Assembly (NCBI GenBank): GCA_947496235.1
Contig: CANMCE010000001.1
Coordinates: 523,689 to 587,688, forward strand
DNA length: 64,000 nt
From: an uncultured Glaciecola sp.
Lineage (GTDB): Bacteria > Pseudomonadota > Gammaproteobacteria > Enterobacterales > Alteromonadaceae
Direction of reading: 5' to 3'
Shown: positions 38,042-46,156 of the stretch, one piece after another
Layout: each line of letters begins with the position of its first letter
Position numbering within the stretch: the stretch's first letter is position 1
Program-made: the position numbers and the translations under genes
Notes under the pieces: model-generated
Told to the model about the DNA's origin: nothing
What the model saw: only the letters and a program-made list of their open reading frames with translations
Database searches by the model: none

Positions 38042-38668
38042 ATGATCCTCATTCATCACTTAAACGATTCGCGCTCACAGCGTATTCTCTGGTTGCTCGA
38101 AGAGCTAGGCCTTGAGTACGACATTAAACGCTATGAGCGTGATTCGGTTACACATTTGGCGCCACCAGAGCTGTTGCACATTCACCCATTAGGTAAGTCG
38201 CCGGTCATTGAAGACGGCAATTTCATCATCCATGAATCCGGGGCAATTATTGATTATCTCATCAGAAAATATGCTGGAGACCTCCTGCACCCTACTCCTG
38301 AAAGCCGGGCGTATGAGCAATATGTGCAATGGCTTCACTACGCTGAGGGATCAGCAATGCTTCCTCTGCTGTTGAAGGTTTATGTTGATCCTCTGGGAGA
38401 TGGAGGTGCAGCTCTGCAGCCGCGCATAAACAGCGAACTAGATAATCATTTGGGTTTTGTTGAAGCTTCGTTGGAGGGTAAAACCTTTCTGCTAGATGAA
38501 CTGTTCAGTGCCGCAGATATCCAGATGAGCTTTGTTGGGGAGATTGCAGGCTCATTTGGTCTATTACACCAACGCCCCAACCTGACAGCTTGGATCAAAC
38601 GGCTCCAAGCCCGCCCCGCATACCAATCTGCCTTAACCAGAGGTGGTACCTACCGTTTAGCCAACTAG
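38042..38668 (+). CDS. Glutathione S-transferase
   Basis: 208 residues from the ATG at 38042. N-terminal thioredoxin-like domain with SRSQRILWLLEELGLEY (active-site Ser near 10-12) and the cis-Pro GKSPVIEDG plus HESGAIIDYL glutathione-binding motif; C-terminal helical domain with the FSAADIQMSF capping box. It conjugates glutathione to electrophiles. Divergent from nemR and preceded by a NemR-type box, so it completes the glutathione arm of the island. It is the last cargo gene before the ICE core resumes. Confidence 0.93.
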   Translation: MILIHHLNDSRSQRILWLLEELGLEYDIKRYERDSVTHLAPPELLHIHPLGKSPVIEDGNFIIHESGAIIDYLIRKYAGDLLHPTPESRAYEQYVQWLHYAEGSAMLPLLLKVYVDPLGDGGAALQPRINSELDNHLGFVEASLEGKTFLLDELFSAADIQMSFVGEIAGSFGLLHQRPNLTAWIKRLQARPAYQSALTRGGTYRLAN

Positions 38669-38832
38669 TATAAAACCTGTAGGTCTGATTGAGGTGTTTA
38701 GCACCTCTTCAATGGCCGAGCTTTCCCATCAATCTGCTTTGTTAACAGAGTTAATACCATCATGTTTGTTTCTCCAATTGGTTATCTGTTTTTCATTCTC
38801 CATGTTTTTTCAAATATGCAAGGCGCAAAAAA

Positions 38833-38848
38833 AGGGGCCGAAGCCCCT
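38833..38848 (-). terminator. Terminator of the core operon
   Basis: Stem AGGGGC / GCCCCT with a 4-nt CGAA loop, followed on the minus strand by eight T. It lies directly beyond the stop of the primase-like gene and closes the minus-strand core operon before the cargo hotspot. Confidence 0.85.
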
Positions 38849-38852
38849 TGGA

Positions 38853-39926
38853 TCAGATATGAACTTTCGGAAAGCCTATGGCACCGTAAACATTCAGAAC
38901 ATCATTCCAATCCCAACTTTTCACGCCGAGTGACGTTGGTATCGGAGGGATTAGGACTTGTGTCAGAACGCCTTTCTGCCAGGCTTTTTTCTTGAGTTCA
39001 TTCGCTGCATTCAGGCCAGTCTCAGAGAGATCGTGGTCTGCCCAGATGTACAGCATTTTCACATTACTTGGTGGTTCAAACCTAGCCAGTAGCGTTGCAT
39101 TCACAACCGACCAACATGTCTGTCCCGTAACCCTGGTAACCGCTAAAGCTGTTTCGATGCCTTCAGAAACACCTAGTACCTCACCAGGCTCACCAATCGG
39201 AATGGCACCACCAGTGATTGTTCTGTCACTTGGTATCGGCATCATCTTTTTAGGCTTTTCGACCGGCGCTTTGAATCCATCTTCACTTAGGTAGATCCGA
39301 TGGAACGTGGCCGAACGCCGTTGCTGCGTGACGATTTTACCTAGCAGCGCTGGGTAGCTATCGATAAACAGACCATCTTCATCATGGTAAGGCAAGTTTG
39401 GATGAAACCTCAGCACCGAATCCCATTCAGGACGAAGCCGCGTAACAATGCCACGACGATGCAAGTAGTTCCAAACCGGTTGCGCACGAGTATCTGCAAG
39501 AGATAACGTTTCTCCCCAAGTTTGATTCAAGCGATGGATAATCGCTTTGTCCTCGTCCTGCTTTCTAGCCCTCCAATCAACTGCGTTACTCGGTATTGGC
39601 CGAATAGGTGCTTGTATTTGTCCGGGTTGAATACCAAGAACCTGGCCGATTGCTTCAACAGACTGAGCAAAGTTCCATCCATTAATCCAAGACAACAGTT
39701 CAAAACCATCATGAAAAATCCCGCAGGTGTTACAAACGCCACCTCCGGTATATTCAGCATCTTTGAATAGCCTAAAGCCATCACGACCGCCATGAACAGG
39801 GCAAGCCACATGACGGCCTTTTCGAGCAATAGCGGCATCAAGTTCTGGCACCAATGCCGCCAAGACTTGAAGCCATTGGCCATTAAGATATGGCCTCACT
39901 GTTTCAATCTGTAAAGGTAACGCCAT
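38853..39926 (-). CDS. Zinc-ribbon/Toprim primase-like protein
   Basis: 357 residues. N-terminal zinc ribbon with Cys/His ligands in CPVHGG and CNTCGIFHDG (residues 41-72), as in phage P4-type and plasmid primases; C-terminal Toprim domain around EVLGVSEGIETALAV and LYIWADHDLSETG, which supply the Glu and Asp-x-Asp metal ligands. It probably primes replication of the excised ICE. In SXT relatives the corresponding position is the last core gene before the traF hotspot. Preceded by a structured leader. Confidence 0.85.
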   Translation of the reverse strand: MALPLQIETVRPYLNGQWLQVLAALVPELDAAIARKGRHVACPVHGGRDGFRLFKDAEYTGGGVCNTCGIFHDGFELLSWINGWNFAQSVEAIGQVLGIQPGQIQAPIRPIPSNAVDWRARKQDEDKAIIHRLNQTWGETLSLADTRAQPVWNYLHRRGIVTRLRPEWDSVLRFHPNLPYHDEDGLFIDSYPALLGKIVTQQRRSATFHRIYLSEDGFKAPVEKPKKMMPIPSDRTITGGAIPIGEPGEVLGVSEGIETALAVTRVTGQTCWSVVNATLLARFEPPSNVKMLYIWADHDLSETGLNAANELKKKAWQKGVLTQVLIPPIPTSLGVKSWDWNDVLNVYGAIGFPKVHI

Positions 39927-40016
39927 ATAACCTCCTTAAGTAAAAAGCCGACTCCTACCACTGGTGGTAAAAGTCAGCTTGGGTCCTGCATTGAGCCGTT
40001 TGGTTAATGCAGGAAC
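39927..40016 (-). promoter_or_regulatory. Structured leader of the primase-like gene
   Basis: Read on the minus strand: stem CCTGCATT / AATGCAGG, then GCTGACT / AGTCGGC enclosing TACCAC / GTGGTA, then a T5 run, then a free AAGGAGG before the ATG. It belongs by position with the other leaders of this operon but differs: the Shine-Dalgarno is not in the stem, and the U-tract makes it look like an attenuator. Confidence 0.6.
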
Positions 40017-40017
40017 G

Positions 40018-40359
40018 TTAGTCAAGCTGGATACCATGTCGTCCTAATAGACACATGATGGAATCACGAAGCACATCAGGATCGACAACCGCAGCCATCG
40101 CGCAAACACGAAAGCAAAATGGCGCTATTTCGTCATTTTGAATCCACGACAACACATCCTTGCGCAACCGAGTACTGACACGACCATCCAGCAATACTCG
40201 GATCGCATCCAATAGAATGCCTTCGCGTAACTGCCAGATTTCCGTGTCAGACCAAGTGACTGGGGCATCATCAAACTCAAATAGAAATTCGAGCTGTGAT
40301 GACGTGTGTCGATGGGACTGCTTTTGTGATGTAGGAGAATGGGCAATGCGCCCATTCAT
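40018..40359 (-). CDS. Conserved ICE protein of unknown function
   Basis: 113 residues, soluble, no recognised domain. A mid section (SDTEIWQLREGILLDAIRVLLDGRVSTRLRKDVLSWI) is predicted helical and resembles small ICE/plasmid proteins next to radC. The start overlaps the radC stop by one base (TAATG), so the two are translationally coupled. Function cannot be told. Confidence 0.75.
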   Translation of the reverse strand: MNGRIAHSPTSQKQSHRHTSSQLEFLFEFDDAPVTWSDTEIWQLREGILLDAIRVLLDGRVSTRLRKDVLSWIQNDEIAPFCFRVCAMAAVVDPDVLRDSIMCLLGRHGIQLD

Positions 40360-40856
40360 TAAAGATAACCGCGTTCAGCAAGCGAAACGCAGCCCTCGGA
40401 TGCGACCACGACATGGTCAAGCGTTCGAATATCAACAAGTGACAAGGCGTCACGGAGTCGATGAGTTATGCGTTTATCAGCTTCACTGGGCTCAGGATCA
40501 CCCGATGGATGGTTATGAACCAGTATCACTGCTGCCGCATTAAGCTCTAGCGCACGCTTTGTTACTTCCCTTGGATACACGCTCGCCGCATCTAAAGTGC
40601 CTTTGAACAGCTCTTCAAATCGAATAACGCGATGCTTTGTATCAAGAAACAGCACGCCAAAGACTTCGTGCTCATACTCGTGCATCAGTGTTTGCAGGTA
40701 TGAGAACGCCGATGATGGCTGTTCAATTTTGCGACCTTTACTCAATCGACCACGGGCAAGCTTGAGCGCCATATCTAAAATATCCGCTTCAGTCACTTGC
40801 TCAGGAACGATGTAAGTACCGGCTTCTTCGCCAGCTAAGAACTTTTTGTTTTTCAT
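40359..40856 (-). CDS. radC: RadC-like JAB-domain protein
   Basis: 165 residues from the ATG at 40856; the longer frame to 40892 runs through the leader. The JAMM/MPN+ zinc motif is complete: VILVHNHPSGDPEPSEAD. Mobile-element RadC proteins like this one lack the helix-hairpin-helix of chromosomal RadC, and their role is unsettled; the old repair assignment is not supported. Conserved core gene of SXT/R391 ICEs. It has its own leader hairpins and overlaps the next gene. Confidence 0.88.
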   Translation of the reverse strand: MKNKKFLAGEEAGTYIVPEQVTEADILDMALKLARGRLSKGRKIEQPSSAFSYLQTLMHEYEHEVFGVLFLDTKHRVIRFEELFKGTLDAASVYPREVTKRALELNAAAVILVHNHPSGDPEPSEADKRITHRLRDALSLVDIRTLDHVVVASEGCVSLAERGYL

Positions 40857-40925
40857 AGGAGTCTCCACAAAAAAAAGCGGAGACGAACCCATGCCCTGAA
40901 GGGGACGGAATCGTCCCCGCAGGGT
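40857..40925 (-). promoter_or_regulatory. Two-hairpin leader of radC
   Basis: Minus strand: hairpin I has CCCTG / CAGGG closing GGGGACG / CGTCCCC; hairpin II pairs GTCTCCGC with GTGGAGAC across a T-rich loop, with one G-U pair, and contains the GGAG ribosome-binding site just before the ATG. The same two-part plan recurs before eight further genes in this operon. Confidence 0.75.
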
Positions 40926-40941
40926 GGTATAATTGATGTGG

Positions 40942-42597
40942 TTACTGAATTAACAGTTGTTGTGTTACTTCGAATAACTCACGCTTTAGATCTTTGACGT
41001 CATTAATCACAATGCTTTGAGGAAAGAATTTCTCAACACTGCGTGTTTGAATCCCGATCCCCAGCAGCTCAAAGCCACTGCGTCTGCACCGGTCAACAAT
41101 GTCATGCGTGGCAGCCCAATCATCTGGGTCACCATCCGTTAGCACTATCATTAGCTTTCGCTTCTGTTTTTGCGCTAACAAACTGTTTGCCGCAAACCAC
41201 ATTGCTTGTGCCATAGGCGTACAACCTCGTGGTTTTTGGTCAAAACAGGCGGCCCGATGTCGAACCGATTGCTTGGGCAATAACGCGATAGAAACTTCCT
41301 GATGAATACCAGGAAAATAACTGACCGCAGGTACAACACCCGGTATGCCTTCCAGTGCCATGGCCAAAGCCAAAGCGGCTTCATTGGCAACATGAAAGTA
41401 CTTTCGATTACCTTCGCCAATGGGTTTACCCATTGAACCCGATATATCGACCAGCAAGTGCACAGCAGCATTGGGCGCAATGCGAGGTTGCCTTTGAATA
41501 AACAATCTCGACTCACCGGCTTGTGAAGCGGCAAGACGATGGGTTGCAACTCGAAGACCGTGCCTTTTGGCATGATTCCGATTGTCCTGACTGGACTGAA
41601 CCATGCCCCTAAGTCGGGCTCGAATTTGAGCGGACTCAGACGCCGAAAAGGTCAAGATCGCCTCATCACCCAACATAGCGTGCTCTGCTTGGGGCAAACT
41701 GAGTGGAGTGACACCCTGATGTCCTTCAGCTTGTTCCGACAACACTTCTGCCACTTGGGCAAAGGTATCGGGTTCAAACTGAGCGGCACTGGCCTCTAAG
41801 GCTTGTCGCAAATTGTCAGCTTGATCAGAGTTATCTGAATCCCCCGTTTCAGCAGCATCCCCCATTGCAGACGAGTCTGCTTCCGGGGTTTGACTGTCAC
41901 TACTGTTATTGCTGTCATTACTCGCATCTTGTCCAATGTCATTACCGTTATCAGCATCCGACTCATCCTGTGGTGGACGAGATTCTTCTTCCAACATGGC
42001 AACGATGGCATCGACAAGTTTCAGCACTTCACCTGTAGACGCTAGGCTAGGCACTGCTGTCAGCATGGCGCTTAACCGGCTCATCGCTGCGGCAGGAAAG
42101 AGTTGTCTCACTCTTTCATCGACTGCTTGATACAAAGGCGTCAGTGCTTTCTGACCGAGAAAATGGCATCTCAAGCGGAACAACAACCAGGCTTGCAAGT
42201 TAGATGCAGGCTCAAGCTGTTCAGGTACACACATCTGCTGAGTTTCCACCATGTACTCAATCACTTGCGAAATACTGCGCCGGGTTCCGGGGTAATCCTT
42301 TCCCAATTCGTTTTCAATGCGAACGTCCTCAATGATATTGAGAAGTGCCTTACGGATCGGTTTGGACGACGCCTTCTGCACCATTTCAAAATTAGTATGC
42401 CGAATATGCGCCGCTTCATGAGCCAGATAACCCCAAGCTATCTGTTGATAGTGTGGGTCGTCTGGGTTTGCTGTTGGGATCACAATCCGCTCACCATCGG
42501 TAAACGCATCTTGTCCTTGAATAAGCACCTTCACACCAAACTTTTCGCCATAAGCGGCGGCAACGATTGGCAGTGCGTTTTTTAATGGATGATTCAT
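40942..42597 (-). CDS. CobT-like VWA/metallopeptidase-motif protein
   Basis: 551 residues. N-terminal zinc-peptidase-like motif HEAAH (residues 60-64), an acidic linker (about 205-265, rich in Asp/Ser/Asn), and a C-terminal von Willebrand A domain with MIDAS motif DISGSMG (near 382) and TDGDPDD. Paired with the MoxR-type ATPase upstream, it recalls CobS/CobT and other MoxR-VWA chaperone pairs that load metals or remodel proteins. The cobalamin connection is only by fold. Core gene in SXT ICEs, target unknown. Confidence 0.85.
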   Translation of the reverse strand: MNHPLKNALPIVAAAYGEKFGVKVLIQGQDAFTDGERIVIPTANPDDPHYQQIAWGYLAHEAAHIRHTNFEMVQKASSKPIRKALLNIIEDVRIENELGKDYPGTRRSISQVIEYMVETQQMCVPEQLEPASNLQAWLLFRLRCHFLGQKALTPLYQAVDERVRQLFPAAAMSRLSAMLTAVPSLASTGEVLKLVDAIVAMLEEESRPPQDESDADNGNDIGQDASNDSNNSSDSQTPEADSSAMGDAAETGDSDNSDQADNLRQALEASAAQFEPDTFAQVAEVLSEQAEGHQGVTPLSLPQAEHAMLGDEAILTFSASESAQIRARLRGMVQSSQDNRNHAKRHGLRVATHRLAASQAGESRLFIQRQPRIAPNAAVHLLVDISGSMGKPIGEGNRKYFHVANEAALALAMALEGIPGVVPAVSYFPGIHQEVSIALLPKQSVRHRAACFDQKPRGCTPMAQAMWFAANSLLAQKQKRKLMIVLTDGDPDDWAATHDIVDRCRRSGFELLGIGIQTRSVEKFFPQSIVINDVKDLKRELFEVTQQLLIQ

Positions 42598-42655
42598 GGG
42601 AGTCTCCTAATCATTAGGGGGAATACTCCCTCAGCGGGAGCGTTTCCCCGCTGGG
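42598..42655 (-). promoter_or_regulatory. Two-hairpin leader of the CobT-like gene
   Basis: Minus strand: hairpin I CCC-AGCGGG / CCCGCT-GAGGG; hairpin II GGGAGT / ACTCCC outside and CCTAA-TGA-TTAGG inside, hiding AGGAG. The ATG follows the last base of the stem directly. Confidence 0.75.
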
Positions 42656-42666
42656 AATGTGGATGT

Positions 42667-43107
42667 TTAAACCTGTGCTTTTAGCTTATCCAGGTCGTAT
42701 TTTTGACCTAACCAAGCCACCAATTGAGCTGGACTCTCGTGCTGTTCAAATGACGTTTTAAGCTGGTCTAAACTCAGGATGTCATCCAATGTCAGACCGT
42801 ACTGGTCTTGTAACTGAGTAGACACCTCGTGTTGATATTGCAGCCAGGCCCGCTCAAAAGCGGTTTGCTGCAATGCCATGTTTGGAACAAATACCATGGC
42901 CGTGACCCAAACACCTTGCCCGTCCGCATCTGCGATCAGCACAGGGTTCTTGGGGATCAAAACACTATGTGTTGAGTACGACCGTTGTACTAACGCTCGA
43001 CAACACGCCACTTCTGGTATCGATTCGCTTTCAACAGCATCAGTCACACCACGAAAATGTGGTTCAAACTGGTTCAGTTGGCTGGGGTTATGGATGGTTG
43101 ATTGCAT
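42667..43107 (-). CDS. Conserved ICE core protein, unknown function
   Basis: 146 residues, soluble, no domain recognised. It has a central strand-rich part (SVLIPKNPVLIADADGQGVWVTAMVFVPN) and a helical C-terminus ending in VAWLGQKYDLDKLKAQV. The gene belongs to the recombination/MoxR block of SXT ICEs and has its own leader. Position between the VWA gene and the DUF3150-like gene suggests it works with the MoxR-VWA pair, but this is inference. Confidence 0.75.
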   Translation of the reverse strand: MQSTIHNPSQLNQFEPHFRGVTDAVESESIPEVACCRALVQRSYSTHSVLIPKNPVLIADADGQGVWVTAMVFVPNMALQQTAFERAWLQYQHEVSTQLQDQYGLTLDDILSLDQLKTSFEQHESPAQLVAWLGQKYDLDKLKAQV

Positions 43108-43161
43108 AATTTCCTCTTACATAGTTCAGAGGACATGCGCCCTTCAGGGCAACATGCCCTC
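43108..43161 (-). promoter_or_regulatory. Two-hairpin leader
   Basis: Minus strand: hairpin I CCTT-G-AGGGCA / TGCCCT-G-AAGG with matching single-G bulges; hairpin II TCCTCT / AGAGGA with the ribosome-binding purines in its 3' arm, 9 nt from the ATG at 43107. Confidence 0.7.
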
Positions 43162-43168
43162 AAGGACG

Positions 43169-44122
43169 TTAGAAATAAAATGAGTTTGGTACAGTCGAAC
43201 CAAGGTTCGGTCTGACGGTTGGTTGTGGTATTGCACGTAAGTTATCTGCCTGAGCAGATACTGGCTGTGCGGGTTTAGGTTCAGGTTTGGGCATCAGTTG
43301 CCTGATATCCAATTGACCTTCACCGTGCATTCTCATCTTGTCTGGATCAGACAAAATTAAAATGGTCGCCATCAGTTCGTGATAGAGATTGTCTGTCACA
43401 GGGCCGGTCTTCGGCAGACGAACAAATAAATTGTCCATCGCTTCAACCATTGGCTGAACTCGGTGATCCAGGAATGACAAACCATCCAACTTGTCTCTTA
43501 ATCGCTTGAGAGGATTAAGGGCTCGCTGGCTGATTTGATTCTTACCTGCAACGGAACGCTCAAACAGTTCATTGGCATCACGAGCCACCTCCCTAAAGAG
43601 GGTGTGTCCCATACCATTGACCTTGTCATCTAAGCCACCAGCTTGTTCAGCTGGTTGCATTCGATAAATGGCATAATCGAACTGAAGCCGTTGTTCCACG
43701 TCTTCGATGGGTGACAGCGCACGCCGGATTGCATCTGCAAATTCCGGGTGTTTTGCAACCCAGTCAAAAGTCACCTGATCATAGTTGTCCAAGAACAACT
43801 GCTTGCACTGCGCAAACTCCTGACCGATCCGGTCAAGCTCTGGAACAATCTGATCAATTCGGTCTTCAGGGACGGCATAGCCACCTAAAAACCGCACACC
43901 GACTTGCTCACACAAGCGCTGTGCTTCTTTCTTAAGCCTTTCAAAGTTCGCCAATGCCTCTGGGTCGCAAATTTTTTTACTCCCTAAGCTGGCAACATCC
44001 TTCGGTGGAAGTTGGCTGCCATTGGCTAATCTGAAATCTTCAGGCCTTAGTTTTTTTCTACCGCTCCAGATGGAACAGTCGATGTGACAAATCAAAAGTT
44101 TGTCGAGGGTTTGAATACTCAT
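43169..44122 (-). CDS. DUF3150-like conserved ICE protein
   Basis: 317 residues. N-terminal SIWSGRKKLRPEDFRLANGSQLPPKDVASLGSKKI block and long helical middle match proteins annotated as DUF3150, which are found beside MoxR-type ATPases in ICEs and plasmids. A Pro-rich tail (PKPEPKPAQPV) ends in the peptide SFYF. Three neighbours (this gene, the one at 44221 and exo at 46157) also end in Tyr-Phe or Phe-Tyr-Phe, a curious shared C-terminus. Function unknown. Confidence 0.78.
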   Translation of the reverse strand: MSIQTLDKLLICHIDCSIWSGRKKLRPEDFRLANGSQLPPKDVASLGSKKICDPEALANFERLKKEAQRLCEQVGVRFLGGYAVPEDRIDQIVPELDRIGQEFAQCKQLFLDNYDQVTFDWVAKHPEFADAIRRALSPIEDVEQRLQFDYAIYRMQPAEQAGGLDDKVNGMGHTLFREVARDANELFERSVAGKNQISQRALNPLKRLRDKLDGLSFLDHRVQPMVEAMDNLFVRLPKTGPVTDNLYHELMATILILSDPDKMRMHGEGQLDIRQLMPKPEPKPAQPVSAQADNLRAIPQPTVRPNLGSTVPNSFYF

Positions 44123-44186
44123 AGTGCATCCTCATGCGAGATGGGGACGCACCACTCCCAACAGGAGCAATGGCCCCCATTTGGGT
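44123..44186 (-). promoter_or_regulatory. Two-hairpin leader of the DUF3150-like gene
   Basis: Minus strand: hairpin I CCCAA / TTGGG around a GGGGG-rich interior; hairpin II GTGCGTCC / GGATGCAC with one G-U pair, holding the GAGGAT ribosome-binding site in its 3' part. Confidence 0.7.
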
Positions 44187-44220
44187 GGTAGTAGTTGACG
44201 CGCTAATGGCAACATCACTA

Positions 44221-44988
44221 TCAGAAATAGTAATTTTGCGAATCAGGCGACGATTGGTTGAGATCGATTTTCGCAGGCATTAAGTCCAGTGCTTCAGCAA
44301 TCGGGCGAACCCGCTCTAAATCACTGCCTAGCAACCGCAATACATCTTTTTCCAACTTCAGCTGGTCGGATACTTCTATCCCTTCAGGACTCGCTACTGT
44401 GAGCGAACACAGAGGTGGTAATTGACGCTTAAAGGCCAGTAACAGCAACAATGGCCACGGGCCATCATCAGTGTTAACAATGCCAGCGCCTTCACCTGAC
44501 ACCATGCTGATTTGATTGGTACTAGGTAATCCGCTTTGGCAAAACCCTAATGACCATTCTCCAATCCTGACCTGGTTATCACCAATGACAGCCAAGCCAT
44601 AGGCTTCAAGCAGCTTTGCCATATCGAACAACGCTTTTTGCGCCAGCGAGATTTGGCCATTGACGTCCTTGCGAGTACGAAACTCCCAACTGACGTTATT
44701 GGCGCACGCGACGCTATCTAGCGCATTTGAGAGTTCAAATGGCCGCCCTTGATGAGCAATGCCGACTTGTCCAACAAATCGATAACCCTTGTTGATTTTC
44801 TCATTGATTCTTCGGTCTGCTTCAGCGTTAGGATCAGTCGAATCAATCAATCGCTGCTGCGATAATTGACCGGCTTTTCCAAACCGAACTTCAATCTCCT
44901 TGGTATCTGATCCAACGTAAATGGCCCATTCTTTGGCTGTCCCATCAGAATGACTGTAACGGTAAAGAGCAAAGCACTTTTCCATCAT
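44221..44988 (-). CDS. WGR-like domain protein, conserved in SXT ICEs
   Basis: About 255 residues. The N-terminal part (CFALYRYSHSDGTAKEWAIYVG ... VRFGKAGQLSQQRLI ... DRRINEKINKGYRFVGQV) looks like a WGR-type nucleic-acid-binding module; the rest is unknown, and the protein ends in NYYF. The start ATG (44988, or 44985 one codon later) overlaps the stop of the ATPase gene in TGATG and is served by GGAGG within that gene, so there is no separate leader. Confidence 0.75.
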   Translation of the reverse strand: MMEKCFALYRYSHSDGTAKEWAIYVGSDTKEIEVRFGKAGQLSQQRLIDSTDPNAEADRRINEKINKGYRFVGQVGIAHQGRPFELSNALDSVACANNVSWEFRTRKDVNGQISLAQKALFDMAKLLEAYGLAVIGDNQVRIGEWSLGFCQSGLPSTNQISMVSGEGAGIVNTDDGPWPLLLLLAFKRQLPPLCSLTVASPEGIEVSDQLKLEKDVLRLLGSDLERVRPIAEALDLMPAKIDLNQSSPDSQNYYF

Positions 44989-45947
44989 CAATCCTCCCAA
45001 TGGTCACCGAAGACATCAGCGGCAATACGGTGAATGGCTTCTCGTTGCTCCAACTCAGCACGAGCCGTCAAAGACCGAACCAGTGCATACTCCACTGCGT
45101 TAGGAGCGCCTTTAAAAGCAAGTGTTAACTTTGCCCAGCGCACCAAGGTCCTAGTGGACATCGTGATACTAAGCTCTGCTCCGCCATCCGCGCCCCCAAT
45201 AAAAAGACGACGAATGTCACCGGCTACTTTCACCATTTTTTGGCGAAAGACTTCTGGCAAGCCCGGCGCAACATTCTCCAGAATGGCTTCCTCTACAGAT
45301 GGCTCTGCATAGGTCGCTTCAATGATTCTAAAGCGATCAAGGAAAGCCAAATTCTGTTGAAGCACACCTTGATACAAGCCCGTCTGGTCACCGCTGCCCG
45401 CACTGTTACCGGTAGCGATAAAACGAAACTTGTTATGTGGCATGATGATCTCTCCGCCATTTTGTGCGATGACCAACGGGGCACCTTCCAAAATGTCATT
45501 GAGCCCAGCCAGTTCAGCAGGCTCAGCAAGATCCATTTCATTAATGATCAGCAAATGGCCATGCTTAACAGCCAGTGCCAGCGGCCCATACACAAAGGTC
45601 ATATTGCCATTAACCAGTGTGTGGTGACCGATAAGATCGGACAACTCCAATCGACCGTGCGCAGTAATTTGCTGAACAGGCCAATTCAATCGAGAAGCAA
45701 CTTGGCAAATTAGCGAGGTCTTACCGCATCCAGTGGGGCCAGTAATATACAAACCGTCACCGTCTGGGTTAGACAAAAACGCCAATACGTCACGTAAGTC
45801 TTCTTTTCTAAAAACATACTCGTCCTTGCGAACGGGAATGTTTGGATGGGTAGTGTCGGCACTAAATCCTTCCAGAACGAAAGCATCAGGAGCCGGGACA
45901 TTAAACGCTTGATTCACTTGAACCAAAAATGGAGATTGTTCAGTCAT
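44988..45947 (-). CDS. CobS/MoxR-type AAA+ ATPase
   Basis: 319 residues from the ATG at 45947; the longer frame to 46121 runs through the leader region. Walker A GPTGCGKTSLI near residue 62, Walker B LLIINEMDLAEP, sensor 1 FIATGNSAGSGD, and an arginine-bearing C-terminal lid. This is the ATPase partner of the CobT-like VWA protein at 40942. MoxR/VWA pairs remodel target proteins; the target in ICE biology is not known to me. Confidence 0.88.
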   Translation of the reverse strand: MTEQSPFLVQVNQAFNVPAPDAFVLEGFSADTTHPNIPVRKDEYVFRKEDLRDVLAFLSNPDGDGLYITGPTGCGKTSLICQVASRLNWPVQQITAHGRLELSDLIGHHTLVNGNMTFVYGPLALAVKHGHLLIINEMDLAEPAELAGLNDILEGAPLVIAQNGGEIIMPHNKFRFIATGNSAGSGDQTGLYQGVLQQNLAFLDRFRIIEATYAEPSVEEAILENVAPGLPEVFRQKMVKVAGDIRRLFIGGADGGAELSITMSTRTLVRWAKLTLAFKGAPNAVEYALVRSLTARAELEQREAIHRIAADVFGDHWED

Positions 45948-46010
45948 GGTAAACCTCATCTGTTTTGACGAGGCCCCATGCCCCAACAGGGAATGAAGTC
46001 CCCGTCGGGT
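45948..46010 (-). promoter_or_regulatory. Two-hairpin leader of the CobS-like gene
   Basis: Minus strand: hairpin I has CCC / GGG closure around ACGGGGA / TTCCCTGT; hairpin II CCTCGTC / GATGAGG, 7 bp with one G-U pair, and the GAGG ribosome-binding purines in its 3' arm. The stretch 46011-46156 to the exo stop shows nothing further. Confidence 0.75.
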
Positions 46011-46156
46011 AGTGTGTTGATTGTGGTATGGCTGTGTATGTAAGAGTTCAGCTCGCTCTATCATTCGTACCCAGCATTGGCTACGAGTGAAACTGCTTTC
46101 TGATGCACTCGATGTAAGCACATGAGAAAGGAGCCGAAATCGGCTCCAAGTGAACG

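Noticed and set aside
45948..46121. N-terminal extension of the CobS-like protein
   Set aside because: It would translate through the structured leader; the ATG at 45947 has a ribosome-binding site and the expected MoxR start.
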